DNA of 64,000 bases from the NCBI RefSeq assembly GCF_051027545.1, contig NZ_CP194902.1, positions 3,472,001 to 3,536,000 of the forward strand, given 5' to 3'. Origin of the DNA: Methylocaldum sp002005105 (GTDB taxonomy: Bacteria > Pseudomonadota > Gammaproteobacteria > Methylococcales > Methylococcaceae). Positions 17,309-27,900 of the stretch are shown in pieces (position 1 is the stretch's first letter; each line of letters begins with the position of its first letter). Under the pieces are notes generated by a model. The model was not told the origin of the DNA. It made no database searches and was given only the letters and a program-made list of their open reading frames with translations. The translations under genes were made by a program, and so were the position numbers.

Positions 17309-17920
17309 ATGAAAAAGACATTACAGAAATTCTTTGGCTATTTTCTTATCGGTGTATTGGGTGTACTTCCCATCGTTATCATCCTACAGATCGTAATCGC
17401 GGTCGAAGGATTGCTTCGAGACTTCGTGTTGAGCATCTTCGGGCGTTACGAGAACTTCTTTATCCCCATAGGCTTGTTTACGACGGCCATTTTGGTCCTG
17501 ACGTATTTCGGTTATTTGCTCAAGCAGGATAAAGCGCATGTGTGGTACTACCTGGAGGGTCTGCTTAACCGTATTCCGCTGCTCGGCACGATATACCGGG
17601 TTACCAAAAAAATACTGAATCTGTTTCGGGGCGATGAGAAGGAAAAGCTGCGCGACGTGGTTTACATCGAGTATCCTAAGGAAGGCATTTGGGTGCCGGC
17701 CTATGTAACCAACCGGGTCGACGATTACCTGGTGCTGTATGTTCCGACCTCGCCGAATCCGACCTCGGGCTTTACCGTAATCGTCCACGAATCGAAGGTC
17801 AGAGTGTCCGAGATGAGCATCGAGGAGGCGTCGAGTTTCGTCATCAGTCTCGGCGTGGACATTCCCAGACCCAACGAAGCATCCCGCCTCGAACTGAACG
17901 CCGATAAGGCGTCGCAATGA
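17309..17920 (+). CDS. DUF502 family membrane protein
   Basis: 203 aa from ATG 17309; longer upstream starts run into the MITE-like element and are rejected. Two membrane segments (~8-30 and ~50-72) are followed by a soluble domain with DUF502 features: LLNRIPLLGTIYRVTKKIL near 90-108, VVYIEYPKEGIWVPAYVT near 122-139 and VPTSPNPTSGF near 151-161. Family function is not established. Shine-Dalgarno is weak. It is followed by an isocitrate-lyase-superfamily gene after 59 bp. Confidence 0.85.
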   Translation: MKKTLQKFFGYFLIGVLGVLPIVIILQIVIAVEGLLRDFVLSIFGRYENFFIPIGLFTTAILVLTYFGYLLKQDKAHVWYYLEGLLNRIPLLGTIYRVTKKILNLFRGDEKEKLRDVVYIEYPKEGIWVPAYVTNRVDDYLVLYVPTSPNPTSGFTVIVHESKVRVSEMSIEEASSFVISLGVDIPRPNEASRLELNADKASQ

Positions 17921-17979
17921 TCGCCGTTTCCGGTTGATCGGGTATTCGATTCATGGCCGACTTCCGAGGAGAAAAACGT

Positions 17980-18837
17980 ATGGCTTCCGCTACCGCCCGT
18001 TTGAAAGAGCTTCTTGCCTCGCCTGGTATCCGCATTATGCCGGGCTGCCACGATGCCATATCGGCCAAATTGATCCAGGAGTCCGGTTTCGAGATGGGCT
18101 TTATGAGTGGTTTTGCCGTGTCCGGGGCGCGCCTCGGTCTGCCCGATACCGGCTTGATTTCCTACGGGGAACTGGTGGAACAGGGCCGGAATATTTGTGC
18201 CGCCGTCTCTATTCCGATGTTCGGCGATGGGGATACTGGCTTCGGCAATGCACTCAACGTAAAGCGCACCGTGCAAGGCTACGCTCGGGCGGGATTTGCT
18301 TGCATCATGATCGAGGATCAGCTGGCTCCGAAACGTTGCGGTCACACCCAGGGAAAGGCGGTGGTGAGCCGGGACGAAGCCGCAATGCGAATCCGTGCGG
18401 CGGTTGACGCACGCAATGCCGGCGACGACATACTCATCATGGCGCGAACCGACGCGCGGGCCGTGTTAGGTTTGGAGGAAGCCATCGCACGCTGTCGATT
18501 ATTCCGGGAGTTGGGCGCCAATATCACTTTTCTGGAAGCTCCGGAAAGCGTCGAGGAAATGCATCGCTACTGCGCCGAAGTTGACGGGCCCAAGATGGCC
18601 AACATGATCGAATACGGCAAGACTCCGGTCTTGCCGCCCCAACAGCTGGAGGCGATCGGCTATAAGATCGCGGTATATCCTCTAACCTTGCTGAATGCCG
18701 GCATCCGCGCCATGCGTGAGGCTTTGAGCAGCCTCAGGCAGGGGCGGATGCCGGAGAACATCATGGAATTCGAGGAGTTGAAAGCGGCTGTCGGATTTCC
18801 TCAGTATTACGAGGAGGAGCACCGTTATCAGTATTGA
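17980..18837 (+). CDS. Isocitrate lyase/PEP mutase superfamily enzyme
   Basis: 285 aa. ATG 17980 is chosen over 17953 because GAGGAG at 17966-17971 is correctly spaced. The fold's signature motifs are present: metal-binding Asp83/Asp85 in FGDGDTGFGN and KRCGH at ~118-122, whose Cys is the catalytic base in lyases of this group, then IMARTDAR near 153-160. Best guesses are a 2-methylisocitrate lyase-like, oxaloacetate decarboxylase-like or carboxyvinyl-carboxyphosphonate mutase-like enzyme acting on a C3-C6 acid. There is no prpC/prpD nearby to support the methylcitrate cycle, so the substrate is left open. Confidence 0.8.
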   Translation: MASATARLKELLASPGIRIMPGCHDAISAKLIQESGFEMGFMSGFAVSGARLGLPDTGLISYGELVEQGRNICAAVSIPMFGDGDTGFGNALNVKRTVQGYARAGFACIMIEDQLAPKRCGHTQGKAVVSRDEAAMRIRAAVDARNAGDDILIMARTDARAVLGLEEAIARCRLFRELGANITFLEAPESVEEMHRYCAEVDGPKMANMIEYGKTPVLPPQQLEAIGYKIAVYPLTLLNAGIRAMREALSSLRQGRMPENIMEFEELKAAVGFPQYYEEEHRYQY

Positions 18838-18896
18838 AGCGAAGTTCAGGCACGCCGCTCGATGCGATACGCCGGTCAAGACCGGATTTCCAGCAA

Positions 18897-19751
18897 TCAT
18901 CTTCGGATGGTGAGCGCGCTCGGATGTCGGACAAAGATCGAATAATCGCCGCGTCGACGCGATAGCCAACCCCGTGCTTCGACGTTCCGGCGCAGATAGG
19001 TCTCCAAGGGAGGGAATAGGTTAAGGTTTTCTCTCGGGATGCGGACTTCGAATCGATCGGAAAATCTCAGCCGGAAATAGCGCTTGCTTTCGACGATAGC
19101 GGATGGTGCGCCTGTCAAACGCTGCCAGCCGCGTTGCGTCGGCCGCACAGTCAGCGCTTCCACTGGCTTCGGCCGGTAATCCGGCATTCCCCAAATGCCG
19201 CGTTTAGCCAGTTCCGCCCGACTCTCGGCCTGAGTCAAGGCTTGGGCATATTTGAGATTGGGCGGATGAATGTCTACGAAAGCCAAGCCCGCTTCTATCA
19301 ACGCCAGGTTGATGTGTTCGCCGTTGTCGGCGAAGACATGGGCCAATAGCCGCCGGTACTTGTCCCTAAGCTCCATATCATGCTCCAGGCGCACCGTTCG
19401 GCCCGTCAAGCGCCGTTGGAGCCAGAGCTTTGCCTCTTCGCCTCCCGCTTCACCGATCTTCCTGGGGCTGTCCACTTCCGGTGTGTTGATTCCAAGCAGC
19501 CGGACTTTCTCCCCATTGTCGAGCAAGACGGTGTCGCCGTCGAATACCGCTTTTACCGCGTGAACCGCTGGTGCCGCCTCGATATTTGTAGGTTCGGCAC
19601 CTTCGGCGGCATGATCGGAGTAATGAACGCGCCCTTTCTCGTCCTTCCAGCGGAAAACTTCATCGCTTTGCGCCGGGCCGCAGAGAATCGGCAAAAAGGC
19701 CGCGACGATCAGGAAGAGAGATCGAAGGCGGATCGGTGGTGATTTTTTCAT
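18897..19751 (-). CDS. Exported thermonuclease (SNase) with N-terminal DUF4124
   Basis: 284 aa from ATG 19751, chosen because the basic start of the signal peptide (MKKSPPIRLRSLFLIV) is there; ATG 19772 is possible. After the signal comes a DUF4124 motif (VFRWKDEKGRVHYSD), then a staphylococcal-nuclease-like OB fold: VFDGDTVLLDNGEKVRLLGINTPE near 70-93 and RDKYRRLLAHVF near 129-140, which supply the Asp, Arg and Glu residues of the active site. A basic C-terminal extension follows. Expected to degrade nucleic acid in the periplasm or outside the cell, using calcium. It converges with the lyase-superfamily gene. Confidence 0.85.
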   Translation of the reverse strand: MKKSPPIRLRSLFLIVAAFLPILCGPAQSDEVFRWKDEKGRVHYSDHAAEGAEPTNIEAAPAVHAVKAVFDGDTVLLDNGEKVRLLGINTPEVDSPRKIGEAGGEEAKLWLQRRLTGRTVRLEHDMELRDKYRRLLAHVFADNGEHINLALIEAGLAFVDIHPPNLKYAQALTQAESRAELAKRGIWGMPDYRPKPVEALTVRPTQRGWQRLTGAPSAIVESKRYFRLRFSDRFEVRIPRENLNLFPPLETYLRRNVEARGWLSRRRGDYSIFVRHPSALTIRR

Positions 19752-19936
19752 CGGTATGACGATCGGATCCATGGCCACATTTGAGCGACAAGCCTTGAAT
19801 GGTCGGAAAATGAGATCGACTTGCTTGTGTGTATTGCCAGAGCGGGGATATTCTCCACGTCAGGATCGTTGGCGGCGCGAGTGTAACATCCTGAGAATCG
19901 GTCCAGGAAGTATGGGGCATCAAGGCTATTACGACC

Positions 19937-21532
19937 ATGCAGCGGCGATTTTCCGATCTTAAGAACAAGACCTTCGATTTGCTGGTCGTCGGTGGCGGCA
20001 TTTATGGCGCCTGGACGGCTTATGATGCCGCCTTGCGCGGATTGTCAACGGCTTTGATCGACCGGGGGGATTGGGCCGGAGGTACGTCTTCGGCATCGAC
20101 CAAGCTGATCCACGGCGGGCTGCGTTACGTCGCGCAGGGGCATTTCGGACTGGTTCGGAAATCGTTGAACGAGCGGCAGCGGCTGATGCGGCTTTGTCCG
20201 CACCGGGTCGAAGCGCTACGTTTCGGTGTCCCGGTTTATCGCAAAGATCGCTTGGCATCCTGGCGGCTTCGTCTGGGGCTGTCGATCTACGATCTGCTGG
20301 GAAGTATCGCCGGCTCGGAAGCACGCCACGAGCGTTTGAGCGCCGAGGCATTTGCACGTCGTTTCCCGTGGCTCCGCGTTACGGATTTGGATAGCGGGTG
20401 GGTTTACGGAGATGCGCAGACGGACGATGCCCGCTTCGTGCTGGAATTGGTGGACGGAGCCTTGGCAGCCGGTGCCGTGGCGGTCAACTATTGCGGTGCC
20501 ATAGCTTACGAAGAGCGGCACGGGCGAGTGACGGGCGTCATCGTCAAGGATCAAGTGACAGGGGAGCAGACGCCGGTGCATGCCCGCTGTGTGGTCAACG
20601 CCACCGGTGCATGGGTGAAAGATGCGCCCGGTTTTTCGCCCAAGGCCTGTCGTCTGTGTAAAGGCGTTCATCTTATCTTGCCTCGTTTGCCCGGTAGGGA
20701 TGCCTTGCTGTTCTTTTCGGAAACGGACGGCCGGGTGATCTTTTTGGTGCCGTGGTATGGCCTAACGCTGCTAGGCACTACCGATACGGATTATGCGGGC
20801 AATCCCGAGGATGTCGACGTGGAGCGGGAGGATGTCGATTATTTGCTGCGATCGGCAAACCGTGTGCTCGGCTCCGTGCAATGGCGCGAAGAGGATATAC
20901 TCGGCGGCTTTGCCGGTCTCCGGGTGCTGAAGGGCAAACAGGGGCTCGCGCCATCGGCGCTGAGTCGCGAGTGGACTTTGAGAGAGTTGAATAATGGCGT
21001 GCTGGTCTCGGTGGGCGGCAAGTTTACCTCGGCGCGTTACGACGCCGCGGCGATCGTCGATAAAGTTTGCCGAAAGCTGGGTGTTCGACGCCCTTGCATG
21101 ACAGCGGGTCTGGCTTTCCCTTGGGCTCCCGACCAAAACTATTCGGAATGGCTTCGGAACTCGGTGGAGCGGGGCCGGAATTTAGGGCTCGGAGCCGAAG
21201 AGATTCGCTGGTTGGGTTTCCGCCATGGCAGGCGGATCGAGGAGATTTTCCAATCTATCGAGCGGAACAACGCCCTGGGTTCGCGTGCTCTGTCGGACTT
21301 GCCATTCATTGTCGCCGATCTTTTTCATTGCGCCCGTAATGAAATGATCGTTCACTTGGACGATCTCCTGCGGCGTCGTTCGCCCTTGCTCGTTCTACAT
21401 CGCTTTTCTCCCGACGAGATGGAAGCCATTGCAGCCGACATCGCTCCGATCCTGGAATGGGACAAAGCACGTCAAAGACTTGAAATCGGGAAATGCCTGG
21501 ATAGTTTTCCTAGATTCCGGAAGCGGGTTTAA
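19937..21532 (+). CDS. glpD: Glycerol-3-phosphate dehydrogenase (FAD, aerobic type)
   Basis: 531 aa; oxidises glycerol-3-phosphate to dihydroxyacetone phosphate and passes electrons to quinone at the inner membrane. The FAD Rossmann motif is at ~15-37 (LLVVGGGIYGAWTAYDAALRG), followed by GGTSSASTKLIHGGLRYV near 48-65, the hallmark of GlpD/GlpA. A C-terminal DAO_C-like helical region ends the protein. The start is ATG 19937 with only AAGG upstream. No glpK or glpF is adjacent. It may link phospholipid turnover to central carbon. Confidence 0.9.
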   Translation: MQRRFSDLKNKTFDLLVVGGGIYGAWTAYDAALRGLSTALIDRGDWAGGTSSASTKLIHGGLRYVAQGHFGLVRKSLNERQRLMRLCPHRVEALRFGVPVYRKDRLASWRLRLGLSIYDLLGSIAGSEARHERLSAEAFARRFPWLRVTDLDSGWVYGDAQTDDARFVLELVDGALAAGAVAVNYCGAIAYEERHGRVTGVIVKDQVTGEQTPVHARCVVNATGAWVKDAPGFSPKACRLCKGVHLILPRLPGRDALLFFSETDGRVIFLVPWYGLTLLGTTDTDYAGNPEDVDVEREDVDYLLRSANRVLGSVQWREEDILGGFAGLRVLKGKQGLAPSALSREWTLRELNNGVLVSVGGKFTSARYDAAAIVDKVCRKLGVRRPCMTAGLAFPWAPDQNYSEWLRNSVERGRNLGLGAEEIRWLGFRHGRRIEEIFQSIERNNALGSRALSDLPFIVADLFHCARNEMIVHLDDLLRRRSPLLVLHRFSPDEMEAIAADIAPILEWDKARQRLEIGKCLDSFPRFRKRV

Positions 21533-21654
21533 CACCGAAATCCGTTGCGCACGCATCCGGCCGGTACGGAGCAGTCCACTCTCCGGCGACTTGCCCGGCC
21601 GATCTCCGGTTACGCTCCTTTTGTAACAATCAACCGATCTGGAGGCGAATTTCC

Positions 21655-22392
21655 GTGGCCGGGCGGAATCCTCCCGCCGGGAGGCTCTATTTTTTCAACT
21701 CTCCGAACGCATTCCATGTCCCGGCCAAGCGGGCCGGCGCGCCTTCGCGGATGTTGCCGCATGACCTGCCGCCGTGGGAAGCCGTTTATCAACAGACCCA
21801 GCGTTGGCTCGCGGCGGGCTGCTTCGAGGCGATCGTGCACGATCGCCTCGAAATTTTGCGTCTGGCGCAGGGGCGAAAATCGCAGCCGAAAGCCGCGATT
21901 TTGGATGGGCGAACGCTGCGACCCAATTGTGAGAGTGGGTCGCGTGCCGGTTACGATGACTATAAACGCAAGAAGGGCAGCAAGGTCCACATGGCCGTCG
22001 ATACCTTGGGCCATCTGTTGGCGCTCCTGGTGACTCCGGCCAATGAGCCGGAACGGGCGCAGGTGGCGGAACTGGCGCGCTCTGTTCAACAAGTCACGGG
22101 ACAAGGTGTGGAAGTGGCGTTTGTCGACCAGGGCGACGCCGGTGACGAGGCAGCCGAGGTCGCCCGCCAGCACGGCATTCGGCTGGAAGTGGTCAAGCTG
22201 CCTGAGGTCAAAAGAGGCTTTGTGCTGTTGCCCCGGCGCTGGGTGGTGGAGCGGAGTTTCGGTTGGATCGCCCGTTTTCGGCGTTTGGCTCGCGATTACG
22301 AGCGGTTAGCCGAAACCTTGGCGGGCCTGCACTTCGTGGTGTTCGCCATCCTCATGCTCGTCAAGGCCTCGCTACTCCTGCAAAGTGCATAA
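21655..22392 (+). pseudogene. IS5-type transposase, N-terminally truncated
   Basis: 245 aa from a GTG. Similarity to IS5-family DDE transposases starts only at residue ~33 (RMLPHDLPPWEAVYQQTQRW); the normal N-terminal DNA-binding segment is replaced by about 32 unrelated residues. The catalytic triad is still there: Asp84 (AILDGRT), Asp158 (FVDQGD) and Glu199 (PRRWVVERSFGW). No Shine-Dalgarno was seen. Because the left end and N-terminus are lost, this is most likely an inactive remnant. Confidence 0.8.
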
Positions 22393-22400
22393 CACGCTCT
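21751..22400 (+). mobile_element. IS5-family insertion sequence remnant
   Basis: The recognisable transposase starts at ~21751. The right end is probably GTGCATAACACGCTCT at 22385-22400, just past the stop codon. I could not find the matching left inverted repeat (AGAGCGTGTTATGCAC) between glpD and the transposase, so the left end has been deleted. The remnant lies immediately after the last gene of the large minus-strand operon. Confidence 0.65.
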
Positions 22401-22411
22401 AATAAAGCGTG
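22393..22411 (-). terminator. Short hairpin just downstream of the five-gene operon
   Basis: CACGCT (22393-22398) pairs with AGCGTG (22406-22411) over a 7-nt AT-rich loop, six bases beyond the stop codon of the last operon gene. A weak candidate terminator; part of it may belong to the IS right end. Confidence 0.3.
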
Positions 22412-22416
22412 AACCG

Positions 22417-24897
22417 TCAATCGAATCCCTGCTCCGACCGACCGCCATCCTCGATCTGGTCGAAGCGCAGACCGGCCGATCCTTCCCCGGTGCCGACTTC
22501 GCTGCGGAACGCGGTCCATACCCAGGTCGACCCATCGATCCACCGCGTCATATGGCGCCGACGCGTAATATGCACGCCTTCACGGGGGACCTCCTCGTCG
22601 TAGAGCCATTGCGTGCTCAACGCCTTGAGCACCTCGCTACGGGCGAACTGTGGTTTTGCCGTGGAATTCGGCTGAAGTACGGCCCCGGGCCGGAGTTGCG
22701 AAACCCCGTTGTCGGTGTTATTCGGTTGCACGGGCAGCAGCGGTATCCAGTTGTCCGGCACGGTCGTCGACAGCCGATAGCGCGGCAGTGCGGTGGAGGG
22801 GGGCGGAGCGCTGTTGGCCTGCGCCGGATCGCTTGCCAGCTTGAGCGGCGTTTCGATGGCGCTTTCGATGCTACGCTCGATGCCCCACCCCATGTTGGCC
22901 ATTTCGTCGCGCATGAACAGCACGTCTTCCAGGGGCGCGCCGTCGATGGTCCGGCCAAGCGTGGGCGGAAGAAAGAACAGATTGGGGACGGGAGCGCCGA
23001 TCCGCTCGCCGGTCGGTAACTCAGCCCCGAGGCTTTCGCCCGCACGGCGCAGGATCGACACCTGCCACAGGGAAAAGAAGGGCTGCGGCAGTTCCGGATC
23101 GCCGATGGGACGCAGCAGGCTGCGGACGCCGAAGGTGTCGGTCACCACCAGCGAGTCGATGCGGGTGACGCTGCCCACCGGCAAGTTCAGCGGCACGACA
23201 AACCAATCATTGCCGTAGGTGCTGGCATACTCGATCATGAGCATTTGCGCCACATCCGCCGGTCCGGCCGACACCAGACCGTAGGCGATTTTCGCGTCCT
23301 CCAGTTCCCAGAAACGCGGGGCGGGCGCGCCGTGAAAGCTCACCGGCGCGGGCATCGTGGTTTCCGTGAGCGCGATCGGATACACGTCGCCGGTGGTGTC
23401 GACACCGGCTGTTTTATTGATGTCGAAGCTGCTCCAGTCGAGTCGGCCGCCATCGAATTCGCTGGCGGAGAAGGTCAGCGCGTCCTGCGGATCGGCGGAC
23501 AAACGGGTGGCGACCGACACGGCATACTCGAGGCGCGACGGCATCCAGGCGTCCTGGGACGGTGCCCCAGGCTCGGTGAAAAGCCCGTCGTACCAGGCGA
23601 GCCAAGCCGATGCGACCTGCTGCACCGGGGCATGGTCGGCTGCCGCGATGTTAAGCGCCGCATCGAAAACGATCTGGGACGAGTCCGGCTGGCGGAACGC
23701 GGACGCGAGCCGGCGCGCGTCGGGCGCTCGACCGACCATAGTCTGGACGAAGCGCCGGCCGGCGTCGTCGGCCGGCAGCGTGAGGGACGGTTGCAGTACA
23801 TAGTGGGCGAGGAATGCCGGGCGATATTTCTTCGCCGTCGCATTGCGTTCCAGCATGCGCAGGAAGTGGAGCCCGGCTTCCACAGCCAGCGTGAGCATGC
23901 GGGAATCGTCGGCGCCGGCGGGACGCATGCGCCGGCGTTCCACCACGGCCTCGAGCGGTTCGAGCGTCGGGTCGTACGGAGGCGCCTTGTTATTCTCGGG
24001 CAACTCCCCGAAATAGCACCGCGTGAGCAGTGCGCCCGTTGCCCGCACCCGCGCCTGCACCGGCGAGCCGGTATCCTCGCCCTGGAATTCGCCGATCTGC
24101 CATTGCCGCGTCATGAGCCATAGCGGATCGAACAGGCGGGCGTTGGAACTGGAACCGATGTCCGCGTTGGAACACTGCGGTTCGAGCCGCGTCCAACTGG
24201 TAATCGAGGACGTCGTCGGCACGCCGGCCAGCGTTGTTTTTACGTTCGGATCGACTTCGGTCGGCATCGGATACTCGAGCACCGTCAAGGTTTTCTGGAC
24301 GGTCGTGACCGACCCGAAATTGTCGGACGCCTGCACGGTGATGACGGTGTCCCCTTTGGTCGCCACGGAAACCCCCGCGGTCCAGCGAGCCGCATTGCCA
24401 ATGACGGGACTCGCGGCCACGAACGCGCCGTTTCCGATCCGATACTGGACTTGGGGGACGCCGTAGATCTCGGGTTTAGCCTCCGATGCGGATCCTTCGA
24501 GCTGGAAAACATAGGGGAACTGCGTCACCACGACGGGCGACTGGAACGAATCGACCGTCAGTTCCGGCACCACGTTTTCGAGCACGACGTTGAGGACGGC
24601 TTGTCCGTCGACCGTCTCGTATTCCGGTTCCGGCCAACCCTTGGTCTGTATCACTCCGCTGGCAGTGACGATGATCTGAAACGCCTGGCCCGGGCGGATG
24701 TTGTTTGGGATCAGTCCCTGCCAACTCCAATTCTCGCGACCGTTGGGCTTCACTGTAGGTCCCCCGGCGCCGAGCTGGATACTAACCCAGGAGACGGAAC
24801 CGCTACCGGCGCCTCCAACCGAACCGGACAACTGTATGCTCCGTCCGACCGTGCTGTACTGGGCCGGGCTGGCTACGAAAACGAAAAGTCCTGCCAT
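22417..24897 (-). CDS. Large protein with Ig-like N-terminus, unknown function (operon gene 5)
   Basis: 826 aa from ATG 24897, which follows AGAGGAAA; an in-frame extension to 24990 is Arg/Ser-rich and rejected. No signal peptide or membrane segment. Residues ~1-230 look like two immunoglobulin-like beta sandwiches (VFVFVASPAQYSTVGRSIQLSGSV; later QVQYRIGNGAFVAASPVIG ... VITVQASDNFG). The rest is a mixed domain containing WTRLEP, ARLFDPLWLMTRQWQIGEFQGED near 285-307 and a Pro-rich C-terminal third. I do not recognise a catalytic site. It ends a row of five near-contiguous large genes and starts 43 bp after the 1502-aa gene. Confidence 0.75.
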   Translation of the reverse strand: MAGLFVFVASPAQYSTVGRSIQLSGSVGGAGSGSVSWVSIQLGAGGPTVKPNGRENWSWQGLIPNNIRPGQAFQIIVTASGVIQTKGWPEPEYETVDGQAVLNVVLENVVPELTVDSFQSPVVVTQFPYVFQLEGSASEAKPEIYGVPQVQYRIGNGAFVAASPVIGNAARWTAGVSVATKGDTVITVQASDNFGSVTTVQKTLTVLEYPMPTEVDPNVKTTLAGVPTTSSITSWTRLEPQCSNADIGSSSNARLFDPLWLMTRQWQIGEFQGEDTGSPVQARVRATGALLTRCYFGELPENNKAPPYDPTLEPLEAVVERRRMRPAGADDSRMLTLAVEAGLHFLRMLERNATAKKYRPAFLAHYVLQPSLTLPADDAGRRFVQTMVGRAPDARRLASAFRQPDSSQIVFDAALNIAAADHAPVQQVASAWLAWYDGLFTEPGAPSQDAWMPSRLEYAVSVATRLSADPQDALTFSASEFDGGRLDWSSFDINKTAGVDTTGDVYPIALTETTMPAPVSFHGAPAPRFWELEDAKIAYGLVSAGPADVAQMLMIEYASTYGNDWFVVPLNLPVGSVTRIDSLVVTDTFGVRSLLRPIGDPELPQPFFSLWQVSILRRAGESLGAELPTGERIGAPVPNLFFLPPTLGRTIDGAPLEDVLFMRDEMANMGWGIERSIESAIETPLKLASDPAQANSAPPPSTALPRYRLSTTVPDNWIPLLPVQPNNTDNGVSQLRPGAVLQPNSTAKPQFARSEVLKALSTQWLYDEEVPREGVHITRRRHMTRWIDGSTWVWTAFRSEVGTGEGSAGLRFDQIEDGGRSEQGFD

Positions 24898-24940
24898 TAC
24901 GTCGTTTCCTCTATCTATTTCGTTGGTGGCGGCGGTTGAA

Positions 24941-27900
24941 TTAGGCCGTGAGCGGCGCGAAGTCGGTCGAGACCGCGTCGTCCGCGACATTGAAGGGCAC
25001 GTAGATGCCCGGCAGATACTGCGCGGCCGCGCCGAGCAGGCGCGTGTCGACGGCGCGCAGCTTGGCCAGATCGAGCGTCTCGGCGAGCACGCAGCGCAAG
25101 GTTTCGGTGGTCCAGTCCTGGCCCGGAACCGGGGGCACGGCGATCAGCACGTTCTGCGGCGGGAAGGCATTGGGCGGATCGAACTGAAAGGTGAGGGCGG
25201 TCGTTTCCTCCTTGTTCGGCACCACCTCCACCCATTCGTCGATGAACAGGCCGGACAAGGGCAGGGCGGCATCGATTGCCGTCATGGGTTGCACCACCAG
25301 CGACAGCTTGCTCGGAGGCAGTTCTTTCCCGGCCCCCGGCAGGCCTACCCAGCGCTCTTCCGCGTTGAAAGGCAATTGCGCGACATTAAGGTTCAGGCGG
25401 GCGCCGGTCGCGAAGACTTCCGCCGTCTGCAGGCACAGGCCGAGAGGCGCCAGGGCGTCGCGCACCCGCGAGGCGCGCATGAACCAGCCGTGGACGGCGA
25501 GCGGATCGCCGCCTTGTTGCTGGGTGCCGGCCGCGAGTGCGGCATTGAGTTCGGCGGCGCCGGCAGCGTCGCAGGTAAAGCTTGGGAGCGACACGAACTC
25601 GGCGCCATAGACGGCGCGTCCGCGTTCGAGCAGTTGGTCGCAGCGCGCGCGGGGGTCGGTTGCTGCAACCCGGGTTCGAAGCGCGGCGCCCTGTTCCAAG
25701 CGCGGTCCGCTGACCTTCAGCATCGCGGCCGCCTGCCGGGCCAAGGCGCTGCGAATCTCGGGCGTGTCGCCGACCGCGACGCCGGGGACGGCCGGTTCGA
25801 CGCTGAAATGGCCGAGGTTCAGTATCGCCGTGCGAAAATCCTCGGCGAGGGTATCCGCGGCCTTGGACACCAGGCTTGCGAGCGTCTTGTGGGCGGCATT
25901 CAGGCCGTTTTCGTATCGCACGACACGTGCTTCCAGGTCCGCCAGATCGAGCGTGGACTGATGCGGGCGGTCGGGCGGGCTTAGGTCCTCGGGACGCAGT
26001 CCGCGTGCGCCCTGGAGCAAGCGCCGAATGGCGCGTGCCTGCTCCAGCACGTCGAACAGCGTCGTCTCTCCGGCGGCGAGATCGGCCGGCCGCTCGTGCT
26101 GCAGCCGCACCCCGGCGTCGTTGCCGAAGCCGTTCGCCAGGCGTCTTGCATGATAAAGCACGCGCTGCTCGGCGAGGCAGGGCGACGCGTCGGCCGTGGC
26201 CGACTGGCCCCCGGGCTGTACGCTGTACACGAAGTCTAGGGTAGACATCGGCACATCGCTCAACGGGAAAACGGCGGTTTCCGTCACCGCGCCGGTGGTG
26301 TCGTCGAGCCGCTCGACGGTGCACCGCACCTTGCGCGCATCGCCCAGCAACAGCCTGATCCAGGCATTGAGCCAGCGCTCGTTGACAGTGCGTGTGGTCG
26401 AGTTGGTCCAGCCGCCGCCGGCATTCGACACGCCGCTGAACAGCACCAGCACGCGATGGGTCAGCGAGGTGCCGGTGCGAGGGATGCGGGCCACTTCCAG
26501 TTCCGGTACCGGCGCATCCCCCAGGGCGATGGCCGACAGCGTGCTGGCCAGGCGCGGGGTGTTGCCGCGAGCGATCTGGTACGCCGCCTCGGCGACGAGT
26601 GCATCGCCAAGACCGTCGATCGCATCGCCGAGCGCTTCGATCTCACGTTCGACCCGGAACCTTTCGTCGTCGCTCCCCACGTTCCTGATCTCAAAGGCGA
26701 TGCTATTCCGGTATGCCTTCCATGCTCGGAACAGCTCTAGTCCGTCCACCACGTTGTTGGCCGCGTTGGCTTTGAAGATCTCGTTCGGCCAGGCGTCGGT
26801 TTCCCGCTTGCGGACTGCCAACGGTGAGATTTTTCGCAGCGGCGCGATGAAATGATCGAGCCCGGCTTCATGCAGGCGACGTTCGAGCCGATAGCCCAGG
26901 AGCGCGCCCAGCGGCTGTCCCTGGCGCACGCCTTCGAGCAGCCGCGAGGCATCGCGCACCCGCCGCGACGACAGATCGATGGCAAACGATCCATCCGGCT
27001 GCGGGACTCCGTCGGGGCCGAGATGCGCATTGCGCAGCAAGGCCGCCGCGGACGCGTGGGTTAGCGAGGGGGCATGAATGAAGCCGCTGTCATTGGCCAG
27101 CGGATACAGCGGCGCCTGCTCCTCCGGTGCCTGCTCCCCCGGCGGCAACAGCTCGGCGGGAATCGGCTCCGCCCGATGCGCCGGCCGGAGATTTTCCACC
27201 CAGCCGTAGGCGCCCACGTAAACACCCGGCGATCCGCCGGGGGTCATCGCTTTCAGGCGCTTGGTGGCGAACGAGGTGATCCAGGCGTCGAGCCGATGCG
27301 AGGAGAGATCGAGCGTGGACTGCATCAGATAGTGTAGCGACTCGGTGTCCAGCATCTGCAGATGGGCCAGGCCGGCGCGGAATTCGCCGAGCGCCGCGAC
27401 GGCCGGATGGTTGCCGCCGGCGCGCGCCTGCAGCCAGTCTTCGAGATACCGGCCGATCGTCTGGTCGGCGGGAAGGCCCGGAACGCCATGGATTTCGAGC
27501 TGGCGCTTCCAGTGCAGCGTGTCCGCCGGCTTCTGCACCGTGTAGCCGATGATGGACCCGTCGACCAGATCGACCAGTTCGGAATCGCGCAGCAGGTCGA
27601 GCGTCGCGTATTGTTTGTCCGGCACGGTTGCCGCCATGCGCGCGGCGGCTTCCGCGATTTCGCGGAGCAGTGCGTGACGCAGCAGCGCATACAAAAGACT
27701 CGGACTCGGCGGCGGATCGAGCGTGATCAATGCCTCGATGCTCGTGGTTTCGAGCAGCGCGCTGATGTAATTGGACTCCAGGCGCTGCCACGGCGAAATT
27801 TCTCCCGCGTGCACCAGGGGAGCGGTCACCGGCACGGGTGCCGTGTCCAGGAAACAGCGCGCGAGGCGGGGAAGCTTCTGCACCGTCAGCTTCAAGCGAT

